DNA of 64,000 bases from Muribaculum sp. Lineage in GTDB: Bacteria > Bacteroidota > Bacteroidia > Bacteroidales > Muribaculaceae. Positions 54,228 to 63,182 of this stretch are shown here, one piece after another; the stretch's first letter is position 1; each line of letters opens with the position of its first letter. The stretch spans positions 248,001 through 312,000 of the forward strand of contig VSOZ01000001.1 of the NCBI GenBank assembly GCA_009775095.1. The letters are read 5' to 3'. A program made the translations under genes and the position numbers. The notes below the pieces were generated by a model. The model was given only the letters and a program-made list of their open reading frames with translations, was not told the DNA's origin and did no database searches.

Positions 54228-55607
54228 TTATAAAAACACAAAATTAGCTATAATAAGAAAGAGCAAAGCTCCTACCATAGGCAGGGTATTGCGTTTGGCA
54301 ATATCCATAGGCTTTACTCCTGAAAAACCGGCAATAGCCACAATTACCGCGGCAATCGGTGATATGGCACGCCCCATACTGGCCGATAGTTGCAACGGCA
54401 GAACCAATGTCTCAAGAGGTATGTCAAGACGTACTGCGATATCGGGCAGAAGCGGTCCGAAAGAAAAGAACGCAGCATTTCCGCTTCCCATTAAGGTAGC
54501 GGCTGAAAAGACCACTCCCGAAAATATTGCGGCCACATGGCGGCCTGACAAGCCCATATCTGTAGAATAAGATATCAGCGAGTCTACGAATCCGAGACTT
54601 ATAAGCCCTTTTGCAAAAATCTCCGATGCAACAATTAATGTCACTACCCCGGCAAATACCGTGCCCATGCCACTCCAAAATGCAGACATATCCATAAATG
54701 CTATTTTAGCACTCCGCTTCGATATAGCGACCAAAATAAGCGCGATAAAAGTAGAAAACAACATGGCCGTCGTCGTATTTATGCTTATCGTATATGGCAG
54801 CAGCCTGACTATCGGCGAAAATACTACAAGCACAGCCAATGGCAGAATCGGTAAAAAAGCGAAATATAGCGGACAGTCAGGACGCTCGACATCACTTGCA
54901 GCACTACTCTCACCATCCTTTCCGGCCAGAGCATCCTTACGGTCAAAATAGCGATTGGACAAATAGAATAAGGCTATGGCCACCAACCCCGTAGGTAACA
55001 CTACAGGCAATTGATAGCGTATAAAATAATCTATCGCATCTATACCTATAATTCGTGCGGCCATGGCTGTATTAGCCGAACCGGGACCTTGATCGAATAT
55101 CGTAGCAGCCACAATAACAGACAATGCGGTAAGTTTACTTACTCCGAGTTCAATAAGTATCGGAGCCATAGAGGCCACAAGAAGGAGTCCGAGTCCGGAA
55201 GCGGAGGGTGTGGTTATAAAGAGCAGTTGCCCTATGGGTATTGCAATTAACGCAGCCGCATAAGGATACCTTTTAAAACAAGACAGAGGCTTGACCGCAA
55301 TATACACGAGAGCCTTGGTAGCCTGTATATGGTTCATGAAGGCCACGTAACCACCTATCGTGGCTATCATAAAACCGGCCCGGACGAGATTGGACAAAAA
55401 TGTCTCCTCCACAATCCTAACCATATCAAAGGCAGGGTTACCTGTCGGAGCCGACGGCACCACCGGATTTATGTCAAACCATACTCCGAGCGACATCATG
55501 ACTATACCGCCTATGATAAGTATACTCTGAGGATTGATCTTCCTGACAAGGCACATAGCCGTAATAACTATGACGGCAATACAAAGTAACAACGACAACA
55601 GTTCCAT
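54228..55607 (-). CDS. DcuC-family C4-dicarboxylate-type transporter
   Basis: A 459-residue inner-membrane carrier with about 12 hydrophobic segments. It matches the DcuC family (anaerobic C4-dicarboxylate carriers, which can exchange fumarate, succinate or aspartate). Recognisable parts are GGYVAFMNHIQATKALVYIA, LFITTPSASGLGLLLVASMA, ATIFDQGPGSANTAMAARII and the late SMGRAISPIAAVIVAIAG. I choose the ATG at 55605-55607 over the in-frame TTG at 55625. Directly before the isoaspartyl dipeptidase, it could import a beta-aspartyl dipeptide or aspartate, or export succinate made from aspartate. Related carriers of unknown specificity exist, so the substrate is inferred from context. Confidence 0.88.
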   Translation of the reverse strand: MELLSLLLCIAVIVITAMCLVRKINPQSILIIGGIVMMSLGVWFDINPVVPSAPTGNPAFDMVRIVEETFLSNLVRAGFMIATIGGYVAFMNHIQATKALVYIAVKPLSCFKRYPYAAALIAIPIGQLLFITTPSASGLGLLLVASMAPILIELGVSKLTALSVIVAATIFDQGPGSANTAMAARIIGIDAIDYFIRYQLPVVLPTGLVAIALFYLSNRYFDRKDALAGKDGESSAASDVERPDCPLYFAFLPILPLAVLVVFSPIVRLLPYTISINTTTAMLFSTFIALILVAISKRSAKIAFMDMSAFWSGMGTVFAGVVTLIVASEIFAKGLISLGFVDSLISYSTDMGLSGRHVAAIFSGVVFSAATLMGSGNAAFFSFGPLLPDIAVRLDIPLETLVLPLQLSASMGRAISPIAAVIVAIAGFSGVKPMDIAKRNTLPMVGALLFLIIANFVFL

Positions 55608-55733
55608 TATATTAAGAGGCTGCAAGCCGATGAAAATAGATCTCTCACGACTTACAGCCTTCGGACAAAAGGATAAATAATTAATCTAATACAAAATTGT
55701 ATTTAGTACTCAATTATACTGTAAACCGCGCTA

Positions 55734-57527
55734 TTACAGATAACCGGGATTGTTGGTCAGCTTACGGCCGGTATTGGAGTCTATGAATGATTGAGGTATC
55801 GGAAACAGGACCGGAGTATCGTAGTCGTTCATTCCTCGTACGGGACGGCCGGCCACCTCATTAAGTTGACGCATACGACGCTTGAAATAATTGTTTACAT
55901 CGCGTTCATCCGCGCCACCTTCCTGACTTACACGAATAAGCGTATGACGGCGCTCCTCTTCCGAGAGCAACTCGCGACTACGTTCGTCGAGTATGAAATC
56001 CATACCGCCCGCGGTAAGGTCAGCATCGGTAATCGACACGGCATGAGAGCGGTTGCGCACCTTGTTTATGAACTTAACGGCATCGCCGGTCTTGTTCTGC
56101 TTCATCAGTGCCTCGGCATACAGCAGATATGTATCGGCCAGACGCAGATATGATATGTCCATGTATGCTCCGTCTTTGTCGCCGTTTGCCAACGACGGGT
56201 GAACATAATCCCACTTACGAGTAGTAGGCCAATTGTACTTCTGTATGGTAGTACGGTTATCATCCGTCATGCGATCGTTGACTATGGTATCGACAACCGC
56301 TTTACCGTTATTCAAATAAACCGACACATTTCCGTCCGCACCGCGGTCCTTGATAGTCCAGACCATAGCATAATCCGAAATGCGGTCATCGACTTGGCCT
56401 TGATTTTTGTAGTTATACAATCTTAAAGCTCCGAGTGACGGCACACATCGTCCGGCGCCTTTGCCCCCGTTATTTGACCAGAATACCTGCGTCCATGTAC
56501 CTTCTTTTGAAGTGTAACGCGGATCTTGCTTATTGCTTCCTTTAATGATATTGTCATTTGAATAGTAATTCTTATAAGAACTTTTCATATACACTTCAGC
56601 AGTTCCGGCAGAGCTATTTTCCTCCTCTGTGTTGAGAAACGCAAATATTACCTCGCGGTTACCATCGGCATACATCGGAGACCGAAATACGTCAATGAAA
56701 GCGCACCCGTCGTTTTGCGCGTTTTTACCGAAACGTTCTGTCATAAGACTGTAGTCAGTGCCCTCACAAACAGGCTTCAACACCTCTACAGCCTTGTCTG
56801 ACTTACTTTCAGCCAAGTAAAGTTCGCCGAGATAATGTGCGGCCATAGCTCCAGAAATCTTGCTGTTATTGTCGCGACGTACAGGCAGATTATTCATGGC
56901 AAATTTGAAATCCTCCTCCATCTGCACTCTTACCTCACTCACTGAATTGCGCTCCCAATCGGTACGATAGTTCATTCCGGTAATCTCATCGACTGACAGA
57001 GGCACATCACCGTAAGTATATGTAAGATGACGATATGCCCACGCTCTCACAAAACGCGCCTCGGCCACTATTTCGTTTTTATGCGCGGTAGCCTCAGCTT
57101 CCGACGCACCCCAGTTTATACCGGTATTTTCAGCTCTGGCGATAACCATATTGGCCGTATTTACCATACGGTAGCACCAACGAAATATATTATCAAACAA
57201 TTGTGCATCCGGCTGATTTATACGTGACGGATAATACATAAACGACACCTGACCGTGCGAATTGTTGCTCCATGAATTATCGACTCCACATCCCCACGCC
57301 GAATGCAAGACCAAAGGTATTCCTCCTCCGTATTGGTCGGCACGACGATATTCCTGACGCATCATTCCATACAGAGCGGAGTTCATGGATTGGAAGCCCG
57401 AATAATCGACGAGTAGATTTTCAGGATATATCGAGTCTCTCGGCGACTCTTCAAGAAATGCAGTCTCGTCACATGATACGATAGCGAGAGCCAACAATGA
57501 CAGTATTGTATATTTTATTTTCTTCAT
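55734..57527 (-). CDS. SusD/RagB family nutrient-binding lipoprotein (pair 3)
   Basis: A 597-residue SusD-like lipoprotein. Lipobox LAIVSC (Cys near residue 19), then DETAFLEESPRD. Family blocks are FRWCYRMVNTANMVIARAEN, EIVAEARFVRAWAYRHLTYT, YGDVPLSVDEI, ISYLRLADTYLLYAEALMKQ and DFILDERSRELLSEEERRHT, all typical of the large SusD-like (RagB) clade. It follows SusC 3 by 28 nt and precedes the DcuC-family gene by 126 nt. Given the peptidase genes downstream, a peptide ligand is more likely than a glycan. RagB is a peptide-binding precedent in the family. Confidence 0.95.
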   Translation of the reverse strand: MKKIKYTILSLLALAIVSCDETAFLEESPRDSIYPENLLVDYSGFQSMNSALYGMMRQEYRRADQYGGGIPLVLHSAWGCGVDNSWSNNSHGQVSFMYYPSRINQPDAQLFDNIFRWCYRMVNTANMVIARAENTGINWGASEAEATAHKNEIVAEARFVRAWAYRHLTYTYGDVPLSVDEITGMNYRTDWERNSVSEVRVQMEEDFKFAMNNLPVRRDNNSKISGAMAAHYLGELYLAESKSDKAVEVLKPVCEGTDYSLMTERFGKNAQNDGCAFIDVFRSPMYADGNREVIFAFLNTEEENSSAGTAEVYMKSSYKNYYSNDNIIKGSNKQDPRYTSKEGTWTQVFWSNNGGKGAGRCVPSLGALRLYNYKNQGQVDDRISDYAMVWTIKDRGADGNVSVYLNNGKAVVDTIVNDRMTDDNRTTIQKYNWPTTRKWDYVHPSLANGDKDGAYMDISYLRLADTYLLYAEALMKQNKTGDAVKFINKVRNRSHAVSITDADLTAGGMDFILDERSRELLSEEERRHTLIRVSQEGGADERDVNNYFKRRMRQLNEVAGRPVRGMNDYDTPVLFPIPQSFIDSNTGRKLTNNPGYL

Positions 57528-57555
57528 GATGTCAATAATTATTTTTCATTTTACA

Positions 57556-60500
57556 TTAGATTTCTACCTTCAGACCAACAGTGAACGAACGAGTCTGAGG
57601 AATGGCACGTTGATTGCCGATGAATTCCGGGTCAAGACCGCCCCATTTGGTCCATGTGGCAAGATTTTTTATATTCATGTACAGCTCTATGTTGTTAAGA
57701 CTTATTTTCTTTATCAGTCTTTGGGGTAGTTTATAACCAAATGTAACATCTGACACACGGAGGAAATCGGTCTTCTCGTAGAAGTTTGCGTCCATAGGAT
57801 TCACAGATCCGTCAAGTACATTCTTCGGATATGATGCGCCGGGATTCTCAGGCGTCCAGAAGTCAAGCAACAAACGGTTCTGACGATATGAACTATGGCT
57901 CGTAGTAAGAAGTTCATTCTGCGCAGTCTGTCCAAATTGTGCGGTCAGCAGGAAGCTGAGATAGAAATCGCGATAGCGGAACGAATTCTGTAATCCCAAT
58001 CTCACGTCAGGCACTGCCTTGCCGATAAGCACCTTGTCATTTACGGTTATATCGTTTTCTCCATCCTTATCGAGGTACTTTACATAACCGGGTATAGAAT
58101 AACGATAAGCCGCATCCTGTTGACCGTTGGGGTTATTTGCGTCAGCTATCTGCCATATGCCTATAATTTTATAATCATAGTTGGACTGTACGGGCTGCCC
58201 GATGAACCATCTTGAGGCTACGTCATCAATAGGCTTGCCGTTATCATCATAAAGGCCGACATTTACAATCTCCGACTTATCATGAGTTGTAGACCAGTCA
58301 AAATCGCGTGTAGTTATATTATTGGACGTTATCTGCAGTTCTATACCGCGGTTCTTGGTACGTCCGACATTTTCCGTAATCGAACCTGTGCCGTTTATAG
58401 TAGGTATCGAGCGCGATAACAACAGATCGGAAGTATTGCTCCAGTAAAAGTCGATGTTTCCCTGCAGACGTCCGTTCCATAACATATAGTCGATACCGGT
58501 GTTGAATGAACGGGTAGTCTCCCATCCCAGATTGGGTGAAGCCAGTTTATTGGGATAAAAGCCATAGGCAGGAGAATGGTCATCTTTGAGATAATTGAAT
58601 GTTGACAGCTCGGGGAGAGTGGTGTAAGCGTTGATAGCTTCGTTACCGTTTTTACCCCATGACAGACGATATTTCAGATTGGAAAGTACGTTTGATATAT
58701 TTAACTTACGGAAAAAAGGCTCGCTTGTAATGTTCCATCCAAGCGCCATCGAAGGAAATACACCGAACTTGGAGTTGCTACCAAATGCCGAATAACCATC
58801 GCGCCGTACGGTAAGAGTCAACAGATATCGGCTGTCAAACGAATAGTTGATACGGGCCATCTGCGATATATGGTTTTGCTTCACATAAGTGGATGAGCCT
58901 GACACGGTGCCCGCTTTACTTATCTGATAGTAATACATCACGTCGTTAGGAAAGTTCTTGCCGTCAAGTTTAGTGCTTTCACGCGTATAGCTCTGGGCCG
59001 AATAAAGACCGGTAAAGAATATACGATGCTTGCCGAAATCGCGCTGATAAGTAAGTATATTTTCAATCAGCCAATCCTGCGTATGCCACTCTTCACTTTG
59101 AATATGTCCGCTGTATTTGGCTCCGTAATAGCAGTTATTGCCCTCATATTGACGCCAGTCGGAATTCTGATATGTGAATCCGGTATTGATCTTATAGCTC
59201 AGACCGGGCACAAACGGAAATTTAATTTCAAGGCCGTTATTGGTTATGACTTTATTACGGATATTGGTACTTCTTATCTGCAGATTATCAAGCGGATTCA
59301 CACAGAAAGCCTCTGAAGAATCCTCCCACGACACCGATTTAATCGTGCCGTCTTCATTATAAGCCTCACTTAGAGGATTCATCTGAAACGCACGCGGGAA
59401 GTAAGCGCTACTACCGCCACGGTCATAACGTCCGAGCTGGGTGTTGGTATAAAACTTCAACCATGATGTGAACTCCTGCTGTAAGTTGAATCTTATATTA
59501 TAACGCTTGAATTGATTTCCTTTGGCAATACCCTTGACATCGGTAAGGTTGAGCGAAACGAAATAATTGGTCTTGTTGACTCCTCCACGAAACGAGATAT
59601 TGTAATATTGCTTCATACCGGTCTGCAGAGCGAGGTCAACCCAGTCGGTCTCGCGTCCGGCCTCATGCATGGCTATCTCGGTAGGAGTAAAGGACCCCAT
59701 CCACGGCTCTGGATTATCAGGAGTTGGGGTTGTGGTGTTGGCGTTTTTTAAAGCCTCGTATTTATATTTATAGAACTCCTCGCCATTCATCAGACGCGGT
59801 ATGTTGACTGCCTTGTCGACAGTCATGTACATATCGAAGTTCACGGCGAGTTTGCCTTTTTCACCCTGCTTGGATGTAACCAGAATGACTCCGTTAGCAC
59901 CACGGGCTCCATAAATAGCCGCCGATGATGCGTCTTTCAAAACCTCTATCGATTCGATATCATTTGGATTTATCTCCGACCACGGACCGTCAAACGGCAC
60001 TCCGTCAAGAATAATAAGCGGAGCACTGTTGGCCGAGATTGACTTCTGGCCACGTATCATGACCGATGACGAAGAACCCTCGGCATCAGAACCCGTAAGC
60101 GAGATATTCAGACCGGGAACAGTTCCCTGAAGAGACTGGATGATATTGGGCGCCGGACGCTTCTCCAAAGACTTGGAGTTGACCGAAGCTACAGAACCCG
60201 TCAGGTCAGACTTACGCTGCACACCGTAACCCACTACCAACACATCTTCGAGAACTTTGGCATCGGGCTTCAGTACGATAGCATCAAATGTACCTTTATC
60301 GGCGCTTGCCGACCACTTCTGCGCTCCTACATAAGTGATGTCGACGGTAGCGCCCGGCGCTACAAGAAGCGTAAAAGCGCCGTCAAGGTCGGTAGACACG
60401 CCATTGGAGGTACCACGCTCCATAACTGTGGCTCCTATGACCGGCTCACCTTCTTCATCATAAACGACTCCGCTAATCTTCTTTTTGGCCTGCGTTGTCG

Positions 60501-60813
60501 ATTGAGAGGACATCGGCTTTACCACAATGTAATCGCCGTCAATAGCGAAAGTAAATCCTGTTCCGGCCAAGACTTTGGAAAGAACTTGTTTCACGTCGGC
60601 ATCATCTTCATTGAGCGCGACCGTCCGGTTTACATCAAGTTGACCGGCATTGTAAGCAATACGATAATTTGTGTTGGCTTCTATCTGCTCAAACACTTTT
60701 TTCACAGACATACTCTGACTGTGGAAAGACAACTTCTGCGCTGAAAGAGTCAGCATAAAGCCCGAGACAAGACTTAGTGCGACAATCAACAGTCGTTTTC
60801 GAATAAAACACAT
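57556..60813 (-). CDS. SusC/RagA family TonB-linked transporter with STN domain (pair 3)
   Basis: A 1085-residue TonB-dependent transporter with an extra N-terminal STN (secretin/TonB short N-terminal) domain at about residues 30-100 (MSVKKVFEQIEANTNYRIAY). This is the module by which such receptors signal to FecR anti-sigma factors. A carboxypeptidase-like domain (ISGVVYDEEGEPVIGATV), a TonB box region (LEDVLVVGYGVQRKSDLTGS), a plug (IYGARGANGVILVTSKQG) and the barrel follow. The STN domain fits the ECF sigma and FecR genes immediately upstream. SusC 1 and SusC 2 lack this domain. Confidence 0.96.
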   Translation of the reverse strand: MCFIRKRLLIVALSLVSGFMLTLSAQKLSFHSQSMSVKKVFEQIEANTNYRIAYNAGQLDVNRTVALNEDDADVKQVLSKVLAGTGFTFAIDGDYIVVKPMSSQSTTQAKKKISGVVYDEEGEPVIGATVMERGTSNGVSTDLDGAFTLLVAPGATVDITYVGAQKWSASADKGTFDAIVLKPDAKVLEDVLVVGYGVQRKSDLTGSVASVNSKSLEKRPAPNIIQSLQGTVPGLNISLTGSDAEGSSSSVMIRGQKSISANSAPLIILDGVPFDGPWSEINPNDIESIEVLKDASSAAIYGARGANGVILVTSKQGEKGKLAVNFDMYMTVDKAVNIPRLMNGEEFYKYKYEALKNANTTTPTPDNPEPWMGSFTPTEIAMHEAGRETDWVDLALQTGMKQYYNISFRGGVNKTNYFVSLNLTDVKGIAKGNQFKRYNIRFNLQQEFTSWLKFYTNTQLGRYDRGGSSAYFPRAFQMNPLSEAYNEDGTIKSVSWEDSSEAFCVNPLDNLQIRSTNIRNKVITNNGLEIKFPFVPGLSYKINTGFTYQNSDWRQYEGNNCYYGAKYSGHIQSEEWHTQDWLIENILTYQRDFGKHRIFFTGLYSAQSYTRESTKLDGKNFPNDVMYYYQISKAGTVSGSSTYVKQNHISQMARINYSFDSRYLLTLTVRRDGYSAFGSNSKFGVFPSMALGWNITSEPFFRKLNISNVLSNLKYRLSWGKNGNEAINAYTTLPELSTFNYLKDDHSPAYGFYPNKLASPNLGWETTRSFNTGIDYMLWNGRLQGNIDFYWSNTSDLLLSRSIPTINGTGSITENVGRTKNRGIELQITSNNITTRDFDWSTTHDKSEIVNVGLYDDNGKPIDDVASRWFIGQPVQSNYDYKIIGIWQIADANNPNGQQDAAYRYSIPGYVKYLDKDGENDITVNDKVLIGKAVPDVRLGLQNSFRYRDFYLSFLLTAQFGQTAQNELLTTSHSSYRQNRLLLDFWTPENPGASYPKNVLDGSVNPMDANFYEKTDFLRVSDVTFGYKLPQRLIKKISLNNIELYMNIKNLATWTKWGGLDPEFIGNQRAIPQTRSFTVGLKVEI

Positions 60814-60834
60814 ACGATATTAGAATTAAAAATT

Positions 60835-60891
60835 AAGATTGAATGCAATTACACTTTCAAGAGTCTTGAAAATAGAATTGCACCCAATCTT
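60835..60891 (-). terminator. Long hairpin between fecR and susC 3
   Basis: Three nested arms pair: AAGATTG/CAATCTT (60835-60841, 60885-60891), TGCAATT/AATTGCA (60844-60850, 60876-60882) and TTTCAAGA/TCTTGAAA (60855-60862, 60864-60871), separated by small internal loops. On the minus strand it is followed by AATTTTTAA. It fits an intrinsic terminator or attenuator separating the regulator genes from the transporter genes, or an mRNA-processing or stability hairpin. Confidence 0.6.
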
Positions 60892-60915
60892 AAAAAGTTA
60901 AAAAATGTAAATATC

Positions 60916-61866
60916 TTACTCGATTATTATAGTGCTGTCACTTATCACATACCGCATTCCGGGAACAAGATTCTGCAGAATCGACATTACATTTTCTATT
61001 GGTTCATTATTATTAAATCTGACATGTACTTGCTCCTTGTTATATATGGAATTACGAATCAACGGCTTGACTCCATAAGCACGACCTATACGCGACAAAG
61101 CCTCATCAAACGGCAGATCGCACAAAAACAACTCTCCGTCACGCCACGATGAAAACGCCGACGCCGACACTTTCTGCACGGTGAACCTATCGTTTATCGA
61201 ATTATATACAAGCCGCTCATCAGGCGATAAAACAAAACTCCGGTCATCGGGCAACTTCACATTTATCTTGCCCGTCTCAAGAGTTACAGTATTCTCGACA
61301 CTTCCGGGAAACGAATTGACATTAAATGAAGTGCCGAGTACGGTTATATCCAGATTTTCGGTCTTGACCGTAAACGGACGGTCAGCATCTTTCATAACAT
61401 TGAAGAAGCCTTCTCCGTAAATATAAGCATACCTCTCACGATCGTTATATCGATCCGGGTATACTATGACCGATCCGGCATTAAGCCATACTTCGGTGCT
61501 GTCAGGCAAAATAATCTTTTCAACACTACCTATCCGCGCATAATGCTGTACAAGGGGCACCCCATCGTCATGACTTCCCGATGAAAAAAACATTAACGCA
61601 GCCAATGCCGTAAGACACAAAGGCACAACCCATATAGCCGCTATCTTAAACCATGCACGATAACGACGTCGGCGCACCCCAATGGGCTGAGCGTCATACA
61701 TGTATTGCGATGAATCCTGCGGTAACTCATTCCATATTTCATCAAATATCTTGTCAAGATGACTCTCATCGGCTTCCGCCATACGCCTATAGACCAGCTT
61801 ACGATGCTCTTCATCAACATCATGATGAAAAAAATATTCTACTATTTTTTTTAAATACCTGCTCAT
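60916..61866 (-). CDS. FecR-family anti-sigma factor
   Basis: A 316-residue single-pass inner-membrane regulator. The cytosolic N-terminal part (1-72) should bind the ECF sigma factor, a membrane helix spans about 73-95, and the periplasmic FecR domain (about 105-235) shows VEKIILPDSTEVWLNAGSVI and YGEGFFNVMKDADRPFTVKT. A C-terminal DUF4974 domain (DLPFDEALSRIGRAYGVKPL) resembles the STN fold and probably contacts the transporter's STN domain. It starts 16 nt after the sigma stop. It is expected to release sigma when SusC 3 binds its ligand. Confidence 0.95.
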   Translation of the reverse strand: MSRYLKKIVEYFFHHDVDEEHRKLVYRRMAEADESHLDKIFDEIWNELPQDSSQYMYDAQPIGVRRRRYRAWFKIAAIWVVPLCLTALAALMFFSSGSHDDGVPLVQHYARIGSVEKIILPDSTEVWLNAGSVIVYPDRYNDRERYAYIYGEGFFNVMKDADRPFTVKTENLDITVLGTSFNVNSFPGSVENTVTLETGKINVKLPDDRSFVLSPDERLVYNSINDRFTVQKVSASAFSSWRDGELFLCDLPFDEALSRIGRAYGVKPLIRNSIYNKEQVHVRFNNNEPIENVMSILQNLVPGMRYVISDSTIIIE

Positions 61867-61882
61867 CTATGAATTTTGGTTA

Positions 61883-62494
61883 TTATATAATGATAATAAA
61901 ATCGCCCGTTACCCCTAACAATATATTCAAAATATTTACCGAAAATGACATGATCAATATTCCCGCTCCCAAAACGGCTCTTATAGCACGTAAAGCGAGG
62001 TTAAGATGATTTTCAACAGTTTTCTTTGTGATTCCGAGACGCTCGGCAATCTCATCATTGCCAATACCATCTTTACGGCTCATAAGAAAAATAGCTTTAC
62101 GCTGAGGCGGCATACCGCTTACGACAAGCGCCACAGCAAGCCTCAGGTCGGAAGCTTCCAAATCATCCTGAGGTGTCGTATAACAGACCGTGTCATCTAT
62201 AACAGGCTCTGTCTCCATATCGTATCGCGACACGACCGATTTTATATATCTATATATTGAATTTTTGGTTATACCGAGTATATATGCATCCAAGTTATTT
62301 ACATTCTCAATGAGGACACGTTTTTCCCACAATTTTATAAATACGGTCTGAACAATATCTTTTGCCGCGTCTTCATCTTTAATAAAGCCCAAGACAAATC
62401 GATATACTTTACCATGATACATGTCATATATAGACTTGAACGCACGTGGATCGCCCGCGATAAAATCGATCAGCATTGTCTTGTCTATATACAT
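61883..62494 (-). CDS. ECF sigma factor (Bacteroides expansion type)
   Basis: A 203-residue sigma-70 family ECF factor. Region 2 includes AAKDIVQTVFIKLWEKR (about 43-59) and region 4 the helix-turn-helix DGIGNDEIAERLGITKKTVE (about 142-161). Its FecR partner and STN-type SusC follow directly, which defines a cell-surface signalling system. Unusually, residues about 173-203 form an almost uninterrupted hydrophobic tail (GAGILIMSFSVNILNILLGV, then DFIIII) that could insert in a membrane. A -7 box lies at 62524-62531. Confidence 0.93.
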   Translation of the reverse strand: MYIDKTMLIDFIAGDPRAFKSIYDMYHGKVYRFVLGFIKDEDAAKDIVQTVFIKLWEKRVLIENVNNLDAYILGITKNSIYRYIKSVVSRYDMETEPVIDDTVCYTTPQDDLEASDLRLAVALVVSGMPPQRKAIFLMSRKDGIGNDEIAERLGITKKTVENHLNLALRAIRAVLGAGILIMSFSVNILNILLGVTGDFIIII

Positions 62495-62523
62495 AAAAGA
62501 GTGATTGGTTATTATTTTTATTG

Positions 62524-62531
62524 CAAAGTTA
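62524..62531 (-). promoter_or_regulatory. -7 box TAACTTTG for the ECF sigma operon
   Basis: TAACTTTG on the minus strand lies 30 nt before the sigma ATG and fits TAnnTTTG. No matching -33 element was found at the usual spacing. Confidence 0.5.
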
Positions 62532-62618
62532 TAGGTTTCATGTTATAACTAACATTTTATATCTGATTTTAACATTAATCGGAATTCCGTAAAATATCAT
62601 ATACTATAATAAGTACTC

Positions 62619-62650
62619 TTTGCAAAAAGGAGTTAAAGGGAGCAACTTTG
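62619..62650 (+). promoter_or_regulatory. Promoter for the 11-mer repeat protein (TTTG-N20-CAACTTTG)
   Basis: A -33 TTTG (62619-62622) and a -7-like CAACTTTG (62643-62650), one base off TAnnTTTG, are separated by 20 nt and precede the small gene by 45 nt. Confidence 0.5.
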
Positions 62651-62695
62651 ATGGCGGGCGGAGTGTTGTAGATGATGTAAACTATTATTTAAAGA

Positions 62696-63064
62696 ATGAT
62701 TATGGATACTAATGCTAACATTGCCGCACAGACCTCAAAGGTAGCGGCAGAGATAAGCGTCGACGCAGCAAAGGTCAGCGCACAGGCAGCATCGGCAGCT
62801 ATCAAGGACGAGACCGCACAGAAAGTTGAAAATCTTAAAGAGGGGGCAGCCGACGCCAAAGACAAGGCGGCCGACGCTCTCGGAAACATAAAGGATCAAG
62901 CAGCCGATACTCTCGGCAATCTGAAAGGCCAAGCGGCCGACGCACTCGCCGCAGCAAAAGAGAAGGGCGGCTCGCTGCTTGACAAACTGAAAGACAAAGC
63001 GTCTGACCTTCTGGACGCCGGAGGCGACGCCATGCACAATCTGGCCGACAAGCTCGACAACTGA
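62696..63064 (+). CDS. Small 11-residue-repeat (LEA/apolipoprotein-like) protein
   Basis: A 122-residue, Ala/Lys/Asp-rich protein without Cys, Trp or Pro. From residue 55 it consists of five consecutive 11-residue repeats starting at K55, K66, K77, K88 and K99, of the form K-x-K/Q-A-A-D-x-L-x-x-x. They should form a continuous amphipathic helix, as in LEA group 3 proteins, apolipoproteins or YtxH-like stress proteins. The N-terminal third is a similar Ala-rich helix. There is no signal peptide. The start may be M1 or M3 (62702). A monocistronic unit with its own promoter and terminator suggests a stress-type small protein, but function is unknown. Confidence 0.8.
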   Translation: MIMDTNANIAAQTSKVAAEISVDAAKVSAQAASAAIKDETAQKVENLKEGAADAKDKAADALGNIKDQAADTLGNLKGQAADALAAAKEKGGSLLDKLKDKASDLLDAGGDAMHNLADKLDN

Positions 63065-63090
63065 CAAACAACTACATGTCAGACCATAAC

Positions 63091-63131
63091 GACAGTCATT
63101 CAACCGCAAGTTGAATGACTGTCTGCTTTTA
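63091..63131 (+). terminator. Terminator after the repeat protein gene
   Basis: A perfect 14-bp stem (63091-63104 with 63110-63123), a 5-nt loop CGCAA and a T-rich tail (TGCTTTTATT). It lies 26 nt after the stop. Confidence 0.85.
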
Positions 63132-63182
63132 TTCATAAAATATCATTAACTTCGCAACTCGAAATTCATATGACGATATATT

